This document shows, one piece after another, positions 13,401 through 23,344 of a DNA stretch of 64,000 nucleotides. The stretch is from contig JAYKKI010000064.1 in the NCBI GenBank assembly GCA_039881145.1, positions 2,693,001 to 2,757,000 of the forward strand. The letters are read 5' to 3'. Position 1 is the stretch's first letter. Each line of letters begins with the position of its first letter. The position numbers and the translations under genes were made by a program. Below the pieces are notes generated by a model. The model was not told the origin of the DNA and made no database searches. It saw nothing but the letters and a program-made list of their open reading frames with translations. The DNA is from Druceiella hillmani. Taxonomy: Eukaryota > Arthropoda > Insecta > Lepidoptera > Hepialidae.

Positions 13401-16400
13401 AAACGCCAAAAATTAAGATGGCAATATTTAAAGATCAATTTGAGCAATATTGACAAAAGTCAAGTGTATTTCAAATTTCAATACATTGACAAGTCAGTGC
13501 ACCTCGCGGATTAATCACCATAACGTTAATAAGTGTGGCAAGCAAGCGTTGTGTATATATGGTATAAGTAAGTTGTCATATATGATCGTACAGTCGACAA
13601 AAAAATATAATTGATCTCTTGAATTTATATGCCTTTAGACAAGCAATGCGATCCTTATGAACATATAACTAATGAAAGTCGCAAATAATTATTCTAGCTG
13701 TGCGCTCGGATTAATTCAGATTTGTTAGTTTTACGTAAATTTATATATGGTCACTTCAATACTATTGTTAGTTTTTGTGTTTGTACAATAGGCAGGCAGA
13801 TAGATAATCATACAGACCCATATTGGTTGTTCTCAAAAGAAAAACTAATAATTTAGTTATACCAAACATACATATAATAAAAGTCAATAGCATAATATGC
13901 AGTAAACATTGTCATAATGCTTCTATTTGTAGTGCAATCTTATATATTATGTTTTTTTTGTTGGTATCGTTTTAACGTTTTTATCTATATTAAACAATTC
14001 GAACATAACGTATATCTGTTTCGCTCAAACAGTGCATAAGGAATCGTATCGTATCGTATCACTAGTGCGTGTGTATTCGAATTGCACTTAATCAATTACA
14101 GCTATCCACCAGCAATTGGTACAAAAATAAATTAAATTTTTTTTCACAAATTGTCCCGCAAAATTCCTAAGTACATTCGGTACATCGGTATTTTTAGCTG
14201 ATAAACTGAGGAGTTTTGTGAAATTTTTTGTGAAGTTTTAAAATAATAGGGTAATTCGTTATGATATGGCCAACTGAAAAATTTTACTGTCTTTGCTCTA
14301 AATGGCCAACTCCAATTCCAAAACAATCCAGTCGAAATGGCCAACTGAAAAATTTTACTGTTTTTGCTCTAGATGTTGTGAGCTAAGATTAGTGAGCGAC
14401 TGCTACCCAAACATGTTGCTGTATACTTTGTTTTGTATGTAAAAAATTAAAAAGTAAGTATTTTTTAACTTCAAAGTTTCAATTTACCTTAGATTTTTTT
14501 AGTACATTGATATTTGTTGTTGTAGTGTTAAATGTTTTTAAAATTTATTACATTTGTACTGTTTTTTCGTACAGTAACCTGTCGTTAGCATAACCTCAAA
14601 TTCGAATAAAAATAAGTGGCGCTAACTTTAGATTCCAGATTATGCTTACATAATCTGATAATCTTAAAAGTGACAGAGTTATTGAAGAGTTTTCAATGAT
14701 GCTTCAGAATCCTACATCTGAACGGATTCAGGAACTACCTCCAACAGTGCCTTCAACACCAGGATCTAATAATGATGCTTACAAAGAGACACCGCAAAAA
14801 GACGTCAAAGTGTCTGACTGACATGCACATGTGGAAATAGTCCAAGCAAGTAGTAAAAGTACTCACATCTCCGGATTGTATTAGTGAAAAAAAAATAAAA
14901 ATAACAAAATTATGAAGAAAAAACTTAATATTAAAAAAGAAAAAATGAAATTAGATTTAAGTTCTGAAGAAGAAAAAACGACAGAATTAGTCAGTGAAAA
15001 TTTTGGTCCTGAAGATAATATATATTATTGCGTGGGATGTAGTGAAAATTGCTACGAGACTGAAAAAATAGAAGATTAGCTGCAATGTATTGTTTTTAAA
15101 TTATGGCTGCATGGAAACTGTACTCCATTCAACAATTCTTGCAATCCTTGTAGCATGAAAATGAAGATCCCAAAAAGAAAAACTTACGTGAGAAAAAAGA
15201 AAAAGTAACGATTAATGACGAATTAAGTGGCCATCTTATCCTTACACGATTGGCCAACTTATAATGGATATTAACATTAAAGCTTTTTCTAATGTTTTTG
15301 ATATAAATATGTCTATCATTAAGAATAATCATTGAAAATATATGTCGAAATAAGAGTAAAAGCTCAGTTATTATAAAAATATTATCCTAAAATATGTATA
15401 TAATTTGTAGGCGACACTGGAAAATATTGTAGTAGCAACACTTATTTGAAAAGTAAAAAACATGTCACTATGTTTAATTATCTATATGCCAAATATAACA
15501 TAAGTATATTTATATATAATGCAATAAAATATAGAAATATAGCAGCATAAGCTGACACATTGTAGCTATCTCACTTTAACGCCTTATAAAATTAAGGAAT
15601 AGCATATATGCTCTTGACTTTTTCAACGTCGAAATATCGACTATTTTTACGAAATGTTTGAAACGCCTGCTTATTTCGCAAAAAAAAATGGAAGGTTGTC
15701 CATTTTTACTGTGTAAAATTACATAATTTATATTGATCTAGAACACGAGTTGTAATTGTACTAAGTTTAATTAAAAACCATTTAGTTGATTTTGCGGGAA
15801 ATGTTTTCGAACTGTAAAAAATTTTAAGACATGTTTTGGATTTCTTTTAGTATGCTTCTTTATAATAACAATACACCAGTTCCAGTTGGTGTGCAGTATG
15901 AGAGCAGACCATGCGGTGCCCTGTTCTACGGAGCTGGCGGAGCGATTATCGGCAACAGTGGAACCTTCGGACCGTACAGCACTGCTGCACTCCCTCTCCG
16001 CACTACAACTTGAATTGCTGGTGGCTATGATGCACCATCACCAGATATTCAACGAGGAGCCACTTAATTTTCACATGCTCGTGCACAGGTATGTAGTACT
16101 TGTTAACATTATCGTGTTTTGTAGTATCGAGCGTATTATTTATTATAAGCGTTTTGGTTGTAAATAATAAGCTTGATACAAAAAACTATGATGATGTTAA
16201 AAAATGACTTATTTTAGATGACATCACCAGAGAATTACTTTAGTTTACTCCATAGAGGACTATTTTTATGACCTCACATAAAATTACTTTACAAAAACTT
16301 GGTTCTTGAGACATTTGATTTTCTCCCTTAAAATACTTACCCTTATATCTCTTTATTTAAGATGCGTCTTTTGACAAAATCTTCTTTTGAAACGTATGCA

Positions 16401-18755
16401 TCTTTCTCCGATTTTTATCGTTTAAATCATTGTTGCACCTACGCCATTGTATAAAACTGTAGACTTAAGATCCAGGCTATTTTAGTTTGCATAAATTTAC
16501 TAAAATGTATGTTTAGTTGTGTTCAATAATATAAACAAGTTTAGTGGTGTTCAAAAAATAATAAACAGCTGGTTAGGTTTTTATTAATTAATTGTTTCGA
16601 GATTTGACTCAAGGTTACCTTGTTACAAAAAATTAATTTGAAGAATTTTTCCCATACAAAAAGCATTTTTGCAATTGATTGTTAAAATTTTTTCCACTTA
16701 ATTGCCATTTTTAGTAACATTAAACACTGAATACGCAAATACAAGTACGAATTTAGATAAAAAGCAACACAAATTTAAAACTTTGAATAAGCAAGGATAG
16801 CGTAGAAAAAGGTTTTCTTGATGTTTGAACGCCATTTCCTCATAGTAAAATAATTTTTCAAAATTTTTTTTTTGTTAAAATTATCACGAGCAGTTATTCT
16901 TTTTATTAATTATACTTTTATCAATTTTAATTCATTTATAGAAAGATAAAAGTGAAATGTTCACCAAGGCCTGCAAATATTTTAATAAAAAAAAATTCCT
17001 ACGGAAACAAAGCACAATACATTTATTTCAAAATTGACTTTTGCCGACCATTTTCAATTATATTAATAGTTCATGGAGTCGCAAGCATTCCCCATTTTTA
17101 AAACGAAAATACACGTTCACAATAATAAACTGACAAAATAAACACAAACAGAAAAGGTATAACAAAATAACTAAGTGTATAAAATTGATAACTGGATATT
17201 TTGACAGCACATAGTTATAATAATACAATGATTCTCTTTGTGTGTGTGTGTGTGTACATATGCGCATGCGCAGGCATGTGCGCGTGGCTATTTGTGTGAT
17301 GCACCATAAAAAACAGGGGATTGTTTCACTCTGAATATAGCCAAAGGTAAGCTGCCAAATAATAGCTTACTTCCTCTCTACAAATCGGCTCCTTGTAATG
17401 AATTTTAGGTTCTTATAGAAAATTTTCACAACGAGAAATTGCTTGTAATTTTCATATTTCACTAAATAGGAATGAAGTATGTACATTTCATCTAAAATTG
17501 CACACACTTGTAGCATTCAGTTTGTGCGTTTGGACTACAGATCTTATTCTAAAGAACTTTGCTGGAATACTGTAAATTATGTTTAAATATTTATAAATAT
17601 GGGACTTATATATGATAGAATCTAAGGTAAGCTACGTATCATTGCTTATAGGGCACTGACAAGACTTACCCTCTTAGAGAGGTGTTCAACGTCTGAAATA
17701 TTCTATTTTGACGAGCACAGCATCCTTAATCTTTTCGAGATAAGTTGATCGTGGAGAATTCCCAAGTTTAGCTTTTGTAATTTTCTATCTTTTCGTGCTG
17801 TGTCATTATAACTTTGGTGTTTGATTCTGGATATTTCCTATTAATTTTTTTTTAGTATATGTGGTTCACATGTGATTTCTGCAAAAGTGAAAATGTTACA
17901 GTATGATCCAAAAATAATTACACATATTCCAGTGCTTCATTTACCTGTTGGATGCTTGGTCTAGAAATGTTATAACTCGGATAAGCCTGCTCTTGATGTG
18001 AAGTCGCACATCCATGTTTGTGACGTAATACGAGTTTTGTCTATTTAGCATTAAATTGTGATTGTGTCATACTTTTATTGTGTAATACTTTCATTTCGAT
18101 GAAAGTTTTGTTTGGTGGAATTTTCTCCAGACCACTTGACATTTTCTTGAGTAAGAAAAAAACTAAAATTGTGATAATTTTTTTTAGAACCCAAAGATAA
18201 TTTTTTTAAAGACCATAGATAATAGCCTAGAAAGTAATATTCGGACTTTTGCGAAATGTAATTTTTTACTCTTTCAATTTTATTCAGTAGATTATGAGAT
18301 AAAAAAATTTAACCAACCACTGAGACAGACTACACAACTCCAACTTTATCTGGCATAACATGAAATGAAAGTTCTGTTTGGGGTCACCAAAAAGGAACAC
18401 CAAAAGATTTTGGCTTTTTTGAAACTGAATCCGTATTCTCAGAAAATGTCTTAATTTAAAATAAATTACTGCTATGAATGTTGACAATTTACTTTTTCAA
18501 TATCAACGTACACACAGATACACGAAGCTATCACAAAGCAGCTCCTCAACGGGACCTGCATCACGTACCGTAGTGCGTGCCGCCTTTCACCATCTCTGTG
18601 CACTCGGCACAATTGTTGCACTGCCTGGAACTGCTTCAGGTGACCACAGGTTACACGTACTCGCCATCACACCGACTGATCTGCGAGCGGCACTTCGGAC
18701 ACACCGCGGTCTACCCACACATCTGCAACACTGGATTAATGCTGACCCGCTATGA
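1358..18755 (+). CDS. Orc4: Origin recognition complex subunit 4 gene, five 3' exons (5' partial)
   Basis: ORC4 is an AAA+ subunit of the nuclear origin recognition complex, which loads the MCM helicase at replication origins. Exons are 1358-1477, 4313-4535, 8646-9204, 15897-16088 and 18518-18755. All junctions are AG/GT and phases agree, giving 443 residues plus stop TGA. Visible in order: AAA+ core with Walker B (residues 78-83, LLDE), the [11 protein letters not shown] segment near residues 124-134 that is nearly invariant in ORC4, an unusual basic linker (about 180-250), then the winged-helix end with EEPLNFHML. Animal ORC4 is about 435 residues, so roughly 85 N-terminal residues, including Walker A, are upstream of the window; the excess length is the linker. 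The exon 3 donor (AT|GTGTTT) was chosen over a stronger-looking GTGAGT at 9188 because only it keeps phase and alignment. AATAAA signals follow the stop. Family identity is very secure; the exon 3/4 junction less so. Confidence 0.93.
1970..2965 (+). pseudogene. Non-LTR retrotransposon reverse transcriptase relic
   Basis: A decayed RT reading frame lies inside an Orc4 intron. Pieces in order: a thumb/finger-type stretch ([21 protein letters not shown]) near 2010-2165; a degraded YxDD box (SVDDTTFF) near 2240; [16 protein letters not shown] near 2415; [19 protein letters not shown] near 2590; and the conserved tail [12 protein letters not shown] near 2820, ending in an AAG-rich tail after 2940. 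Stops and frameshifts separate the pieces. The tail closely resembles the one at 27464-27900. It belongs with insect endonuclease-RT elements; the clade (RTE-like or CR1-like) is not settled. Confidence 0.75.
3540..3620. repeat. Short AT-rich tandem motif
   Basis: The phrase AACACTCAAAAATATA occurs three times within about 80 bases. Confidence 0.5.
4313..4535 (+). CDS. Orc4: Orc4 exon with Walker B
   Basis: Begins [19 protein letters not shown] after acceptor AAAACAG and ends ...PMCVIG with the last Gly codon split (G|GT). It holds Walker [10 protein letters not shown], with catalytic-type Asp82 and Glu83 of the visible protein, followed by [10 protein letters not shown], a hallmark of ORC4. 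The leading ATG is an internal Met, not a start. Confidence 0.95.
4574..4932. mobile_element. MITE (copy 1), about 360 bp
   Basis: Closely matches 49440-49799 end to end. The ends are imperfect inverted repeats (TTGGGTATTTGACT at left; GAGTCAACTACC at right, whose complement is GGTAGTTGACTC). No coding capacity. It lies just after the Walker B exon of Orc4. Confidence 0.65.
5294..5991. mobile_element. Foldback element of the CCTAGGTTTCG family (copy a)
   Basis: The left arm (5294-5480) runs TTGAATATATTTGGCG ... CCTAGGTTTCGTTGTATTAC ... CATCTTCAGGTGGGC, with the last part duplicated in tandem. The right arm (about 5925-5991) is its reverse complement. A 440-bp AT-rich core separates the arms. 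The right arm lacks the terminal 120 bases. Confidence 0.75.
6300..6556 (-). pseudogene. Jockey-type RT relic
   Basis: Reading the minus strand gives [18 protein letters not shown], then after a decayed part [21 protein letters not shown]. Both match the C-terminal part of jockey-clade RTs (..ADEVKYLGMHLD.RL; AILKPIWTYGIQLWG.A). Frameshifts and missing blocks show it is dead. It is an older relative of the better copy at 22372-22990. Confidence 0.7.
7540..8240. repeat. AT-rich stretch resembling 19770-20230
   Basis: Parts such as TTAAATTTTTGG and the segment leading to a PuAGTCCTTTA..AATTAGRGAT-like motif recur in the same order at 19900-20110. This suggests two old copies of one repeat. Weakly supported by eye only. 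Confidence 0.3.
8646..9204 (+). CDS. Orc4: Orc4 exon with KRVKSRF segment and extra linker
   Basis: The acceptor TTTTCAG|GA completes the split Gly codon. It reads [20 protein letters not shown], then about 70 extra polar, basic residues ([12 protein letters not shown]; about bases 8840-9050) and resumes alignment at FVSAWNAGM. The proposed donor at 9205 (GTGTTT) leaves two bases, which join one base of the next exon to give ...VVSLYA-I-MRADHAV, aligning without a gap to ORC4. The alternative GTGAGT donor at 9188 would break phase with the next exon. Confidence 0.88.
9600..9850. repeat. Duplicated GAGA/CTCT-rich segment
   Basis: Two copies (about 9670-9735 and 9784-9845) of a unit running CTGTAGG.RCAAGAGAGAG ... 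CACATTTTCTTTCTCTC ... CTCTCATAGC. Each carries AG-rich then CT-rich tracts, so each can fold on itself. It is intronic in Orc4. Confidence 0.6.
10635..11248 (+). mobile_element. Internally deleted piggyBac-like element, copy 1
   Basis: It is bounded by TTAA at 10635-10638 and 11245-11248. The ends are TTAACCATTTGAGCGCCGAC and, inverted, TTAACCGTTTTAGTGCCATTG. Next to the left end, a GAGCGC.ATGGCGCT-like motif is repeated in inverted orientation. It retains an ORF start (10829-11017) with an acidic N-terminus but no catalytic domain. TTAA ends and an acidic Ser/Asp-rich N-terminus are typical of piggyBac transposases. A second copy lies inverted at 19091-19755. Confidence 0.7.
10829..11017 (+). 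pseudogene. Truncated piggyBac-like transposase N-terminus
   Basis: Sixty-two residues starting [20 protein letters not shown], rich in Ser, Asp and Glu. It stops with TGA before any DDD-type catalytic core. The same start is present, inverted and mutated, near 19525-19330. This is inferred to be the remnant of a transposase whose middle was deleted. Similarity is compositional and contextual rather than motif-based. Confidence 0.5.
11249..12930. other. Orc4 intron DNA without recognised gene
   Basis: AT-rich. A segment at 11445-11470 (GGCTATATTCAGAATGAAAC) reappears inverted at 17324-17345. A 71-codon frame at 12112 has no recognisable features. Confidence 0.4.
12934..13089 (+). CDS. Small unrecognised ORF in Orc4 intron
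   Basis: Fifty-one codons from ATG ([19 protein letters not shown]...) to TAA. The first half is more GC-rich than its surroundings. It is not ORC4-like and no family was recognised. It could be a TE fragment or chance; low confidence that it is translated. Confidence 0.15.
14240..15265 (+). pseudogene. Decayed DNA-transposon tail with broken PHD-like finger
   Basis: A broken frame reads [20 protein letters not shown], a Lys/Glu-rich part, then [12 protein letters not shown] ... LQC...LWLHGNC ... NPCSMK near 15028-15165. The Cys/His spacing resembles the PHD-like finger at the C-terminus of insect pogo/Tigger-type transposases. The conserved Trp codon before LQC reads TAG, and a finger Cys is replaced by Phe. 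The motif GGCCAACTGAAAAATTTTAC occurs twice upstream (about 14267 and 14338), and GGCCAAC occurs again near 15250. It is dead, and the family is tentative. Confidence 0.5.
15897..16088 (+). CDS. Orc4: Orc4 exon, winged-helix region
   Basis: Acceptor GTGTGCAG and donor AG|GTATGT. It encodes [19 protein letters not shown], then [28 protein letters not shown]. The EEP.NF.M signature is diagnostic of the ORC4 winged-helix domain. It ends with two bases of an Arg codon completed by the next exon. Confidence 0.92.
16089..18517. other. Last Orc4 intron, no gene seen
   Basis: AT-rich DNA with a (TG)n run at about 17238-17254 next to alternating CATATGCGCATGCGC. A 25-base segment near 17324 is an inverted match to 11445. 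Otherwise nothing was recognised. Confidence 0.45.
18518..18755 (+). CDS. Orc4: Orc4 terminal exon
   Basis: The acceptor ACACACAG|A completes Arg365; the reading frame ends with TGA at 18753-18755. The product [10 protein letters not shown]...[18 protein letters not shown]...HWINADPL matches the ORC4 C-terminus (V..AFEHL..LELI ... V..W). GC content is visibly higher than in the surrounding DNA, as expected of a constrained exon. An exon-like open frame extends upstream of the acceptor but has no ORC4 similarity. Confidence 0.92.
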
Positions 18756-18996
18756 AGTGTTGTTTATATACTATGTTTGTGTGATTTTTATGCAATATGC
18801 CAGTTGCGTGTCATCCATGTGTGGATATATTGATTACGCAGTCAGTTACGTTAATGTTAACAGATCTATATTAGTCAGTTGATTAATTTTCATTAATACA
18901 TAACAACTGACAAATTACATTCGAAACGTACATTGCTGCCGTTTTAATATTGTTACGAATCATTGTATTTTGGTACTATGATTGATTATTTATATA

Positions 18997-19007
18997 AATA
19001 AAATAAA
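18997..19007 (+). promoter_or_regulatory. Overlapping poly(A) signals for Orc4
   Basis: Two overlapping AATAAA hexamers lie about 245 bases past the Orc4 stop and just before the inverted piggyBac-like element, giving a short 3' UTR. Confidence 0.55.
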
Positions 19008-19090
19008 GTTTTTTTATTTAATTGTATTTTAATTAATTTTACTTTGAAGGGAAATTGGAATTGAAAATTTTTAAATAGCAACTTACAAGT

Positions 19091-19755
19091 TTAACCGTTT
19101 TAGTGCCATGGTTTTTTACTCATATATACTTAAAAATGCCAAAGAAATCTTTTGTTTTTGATGTCATTTACCCTTGTCTCGAAAAAAACTGTATCTCTTC
19201 CAAAAATTATCCAATTTTAATAGTTTTTTCGGTGTTTTTTTAGTAAAAACTTGTACAAGGATAATAAAATACAAAGAAAATTATGGAAATATATATTGTG
19301 AACAAAAATTATAATAAAAACTGAAATCAAAGTCACATCGTATTTTCGCAGTCCGATACATCCTCCGTATCAGCAAAATAATTGTTATCGTCACTATTAT
19401 TACTATCACTCAAAATTTGCATTACGCTAAATTGTGAGCGCACCACAATGTCACTCCCACTATCATTTTCTTGACAACTTGAAAAACAGTAATTTTCACT
19501 CTGAATTATTTTCGTATTCCGACATTATGGGTTAAAAATTTTCTTTTCCTGGATCCTTTTTATATTGTAATTACTAATAATATTATAATTTGAACTTTAT
19601 GTAACACATAGAAAGATAAAAAAACTAGCGATGCGTGCGAGCGACCTCCCCTACCGCGCGCTAAACAGCAACTGATTTCGCGAGTGCCATTGCGCTCGTG
19701 GCAAATTTAGTACGCGCACGAGCGTGATGGCGCTTGTCGGCACTCAAACGGTTAA
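19091..19755 (-). mobile_element. Internally deleted piggyBac-like element, copy 2 (inverted)
   Basis: TTAA-bounded (19091-19094 and 19752-19755) and in opposite orientation to 10635-11248. The same landmarks occur in reverse order: TTAACCGTTTTAGTGCCATG at left, the acidic ORF start on the minus strand (about 19525), a GGATCC-containing leader, and a GC-rich subterminal block ending GAGTGCCGACAAGCGCC on the minus strand. It sits immediately after the Orc4 poly(A) signals. Confidence 0.7.
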
Positions 19756-21360
19756 TTAACCCCTCGAGCGGATAAGGTACTTTTATGTATATTTGTGCTA
19801 GCGTTTATTCCCCATAATTTTCCCATTTCTGTAAGAAGAAAGACTTATAAAGGAAAAGTCTTCATTAAATGTAATTTTCGTTATCACCATAAAAAGTATT
19901 TACAATAATTAAACACGAACATAACTAAAAATATTTTTTCCTGACGAAAATTTATATTACTATTAAATTTTTGGTCAAATCTCTTTGTCTATTCACTTCT
20001 ATGAAAGCAACGAATGGAAGAGGCTACCGTAATAAAATGCAATGATAAGAAGTAATGTAGTTACTTTCATAATAGTCCTTTATGCAATTTGAGATTAAAA
20101 AAATAATATAATGACATACTTGAAATACTCTTAACAATTTTAATTTAGAAAAAGTTGCAAAAAATTGTGGCATAATAAAATTGAAATTAACATTTTTGTT
20201 TATTTACGAATGTCATATTTGAAAGAAGAGAAGAACTAGAAACATCAACGTTTTCAATTTTAAACTGAACAAAAATTTGGATTTAAATAGTAAACAAAAT
20301 AACTTAGAATATAGAGTAATCCAGAAGGCACATATGCACATATCTCTTGGCGGCCGCCTGAAGCCAAAAATCGTCTCCCCCTCCACTGTGTTCCTTCTAC
20401 TAGCGCCCTACTTTGTGCACATAGTGTTACCAGCAGAATAAATTTACCCATCAACTCTGGGAAATCGACGCATATAAATATATCTGCTTGCGGCAGTATG
20501 ATACACATTTCCATTGATTTATATGGTGCATTGTTTGGCTTATATTAAGTATTATTATGTGCGTGCGTGTGTACCAGTGTGTGTACACATTAATCTACTA
20601 AAATTTTTGGTACTTTTTATATATAAAAAGCAATCCCCATTTGTTTTTTGCAGTCCAGTAATATTTTAGTAGGGGAGAATAGCATAAGCCGGCATTTTAA
20701 GCGATGTTGTCACATATAAACTGCATGACCGTTCAGAGCTGTGTCTTAAATTGCATTGACAGCCCCGTTTTGATATTACGAATTTTATGTGTAGTTTTTT
20801 GGATTCACCGTCATGCGTATTCTCGCCTTTTGGAGTACTCCTTATTTTAAGCAAAATAACAAATCTAAAATGGGTATAATTCCACTGACCCAAAAAGCCG
20901 ATAAATTATGGCCCCATATTCATGATGAACTTCTTTATTCATATATACAAAATTTAATAATATTTCTATATTTTACTAACACAAGATTTTGTCAGTATGA
21001 TAAATAATGGTGGCCATTTTTTAAAAAATATGATTTTGCATGTGAATGTTTTGTTTATTTACCAGCGTCGTACACCAAAAACATTATAATAGATTGCTAT
21101 AAACTAGAGAAATCCAGGTTTCCAATAGTATAAATTGTTGCAAACAATGGCATATAAAATAATGGACCAAATGACGCACCTCAGACAGGTATCATTTGGC
21201 GGGTCCTAAAATTCTATTGAAAATACCAACATTTTACGGTGCCAAACTTAAAATTCATAACAGAGTGTAGCATGAAAACGCGTTTAGCTAGGACGTCGAT
21301 TTGAATGTCATTATGAAGAGCTTGAGGAGCACTAGTTGAAGGCAAAGTGAGACCAGAAAA
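19756..21360. other. Intergenic DNA, no gene seen
   Basis: An AT-rich part (19770-20230) resembles 7540-8240. A more GC-balanced patch at 20310-20480 contains a NotI-like GCGGCCGC. No frame carries a recognisable domain. Confidence 0.4.
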
Positions 21361-21367
21361 ATATTCG

Positions 21368-21418
21368 CTAGAATATAACACAAGTTACTATCAGTATGTA
21401 ACTTGTGTTATATTCTAG
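21368..21418. repeat. Perfect 21-bp hairpin with 9-nt loop
   Basis: Arms 21368-21388 and 21398-21418 are exact reverse complements beginning CTAGAATATAACACAAG. The loop is TATCAGTAT. It lies 20 bases before the small ORF at 21438. Confidence 0.9.
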
Positions 21419-21437
21419 TATAAATTGGAAAGTTAAA

Positions 21438-21566
21438 ATGTCGGCTCATGTGAATCGTAAATATTCTGGAAATGTTAAAAAACGCAAATCGGACGAAAGC
21501 TCAGGTCAAAAGGAATTCAAGAAACTTAAAAAGTCCAGTGCGGAAAAAATGCAAGAGCTGCAGTAG
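21438..21566 (+). CDS. Small Lys-rich ORF, possible TE protein N-terminus
   Basis: Forty-two codons from ATG to TAG: MSAHVNRKYSGNVKKRKSDE, then further Lys/Ser-rich residues. The style (SG..KRK..E) resembles the start of ZMYM/hAT-type transposon proteins, but nothing after it supports that. It may be a relic. No promoter or splice evidence. Confidence 0.25.
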   Translation: MSAHVNRKYSGNVKKRKSDESSGQKEFKKLKKSSAEKMQELQ

Positions 21567-22371
21567 CATCGAAAAAAAACCATGCAAAAGCCATTATGTA
21601 GCTGGCCCATAGTGTGTACAGCGTCCCGCAACAGTCCCCGTTATACTGCTCTGCATAACCATTGTACTAAAGAGATTGGTAATTAGATTACATATTGATA
21701 CAAAACACTTGTTAGGATTTTATCTGGAGTTTCCATGAAAAATCTGTGGCGTAGACCCCAACTGCACCTTTTGGTGTTTTTTGTTTTACTTTGTCTTATT
21801 TTTTATTAAATTTTTGTTTTACTCTTTACTTTATATATATCCTATAGGATTGTCCTACAATGACAGTTAGTCAAGATTTAATCAGTGTTGCCTCTCTTTA
21901 TTTGCCACTGGCAAGGATTATCCAAATAGTGGATGAATGTTGTAAAATAATAATAATACTAAACTGTCAGTTTTGATTGTCAAGAGGTAATAAATTGATT
22001 TCATCCATCTGGTACCGGCTGTCATTTGTCATGTCAATTTATAAAGTTAGAACAAGAATTATTTAACGTTATAAATTTTTTAATTTTTGAGTTTCATGTT
22101 ATAAATAAACGTTTATTAGATTTCACTGTGATAAATTTGTTACTTAATAATATACTATGACACTCGTGCTACGTGTATTATAATAGTAACCCTCGGGATA
22201 GGAAGAGAAGTATCGGTTATAAAATTTCCTTAAGGCATTATTTCATTAAAATTTAAACATAAAACAGGTAAATACCGTGATTTTATTGACTTTTTGTAAC
22301 CTAATTTTTTGTAAATAAAATTTTTATATATATATATATTTATAACTGCTATCAGTCCCTTTGGACTATTA

Positions 22372-22990
22372 TCAGTTTTGTTGGGTGTGAAATTTGGCGT
22401 TTAGAGTGCAGAGGCCAACGCCACTGCCATTCAGAATACTTGGCTTCTTTTGAACCTGATAATCAATTTGGTATTGAAGCAATTCAGTAGCTAGGAGGTT
22501 TGGATGGGTAGTGAGCCGTTCTGCGTATCTTTTTCTGAATCTGTTAATCTCCTCTAGAATGGTGGGAGTGTTGGGGTATTCATAAATTTCACAGTTTTGT
22601 GTGAACCAAGGTGCACTGACTATGTTTCTTAGAATTGCATTTTGAGCTCTTTCAAGACACATTATGTTGCTTTTACTGGCCACGTCCCACAGCTGAATGC
22701 CATATGTCCATATTGGCTTGTGTAGTGAGTTGTATAATAGTAGTTTATTGCTCACCGATAGCATAGAGTTACGATTCCACAGCCAGTGCAGGTTTTTGTA
22801 CTTGATATTTTATTGGTCACGTTTCTGCTTGATGTGAGTTTTCCAGGTAAGCCTTTTATCTAGGTGGAAGCCCAAATATATAACACAATCAGTGTGTGGT
22901 AATGTGTCTGTTCCTAGTTTCACTTTAGGACCATTGCCTCTCCTCAATGTAAACGTGATATGGGTCGATTTTTGTGCGAAGATCATAGCT
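22372..22990 (-). mobile_element. 5'-truncated jockey-type non-LTR element
   Basis: The minus strand encodes the C-terminal end of a jockey-clade RT: KSTHITFTLRRGNGPKV, YLGFHLDKRLTWKTHIKQK, an in-frame TAA after KRDQ, then LSVSNKLLLYNSLHKPIWTY and ...QNAILRNIVSAPWF to the stop. One nonsense codon aside, the frame is well kept, so this is a fairly recent dead-on-arrival copy. The 5' end is cut near 22990 and the 3' end runs into an AT microsatellite at about 22325. No catalytic YxDD remains. Confidence 0.85.
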
Positions 22991-23308
22991 TAGGATGGTG
23001 TTAGGATGGTTGTATGTACATCCTTCATTTGATTTGAAGACACTTCCCAAATAAGATACAGTAATTTAAATTTTGATGGAATTTAGTTGTTATAGGTTTC
23101 ATTTTTTTTTATAAAATAAGCTATAGTAAACATATTGTGTTGTTATGGTGATAAGGTAAAAGAATCGTCTGTCATCGCTGTCATTAATTACAGAAAATAA
23201 ATTTAAATAATTTTTGTGTCTTTATAGTTTAAGTACCCTACATTATTTATTTAGCGTTCAGATGGACATTATTTTAGCAAAATTCGTATGATGGTTATCG
23301 ACACTATT

Positions 23309-23341
23309 AAGAATAAAATCTTAAGTTAAGATTTTATTCTT
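23309..23341. repeat. Near-perfect 33-bp palindrome
   Basis: Arms AAGAATAAAATCTTAA (23309-23324) and TTAAGATTTTATTCTT (23326-23341) flank a single G. This could be a cruciform or a MITE relic centre. Confidence 0.85.
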
Positions 23342-23344
23342 GAT

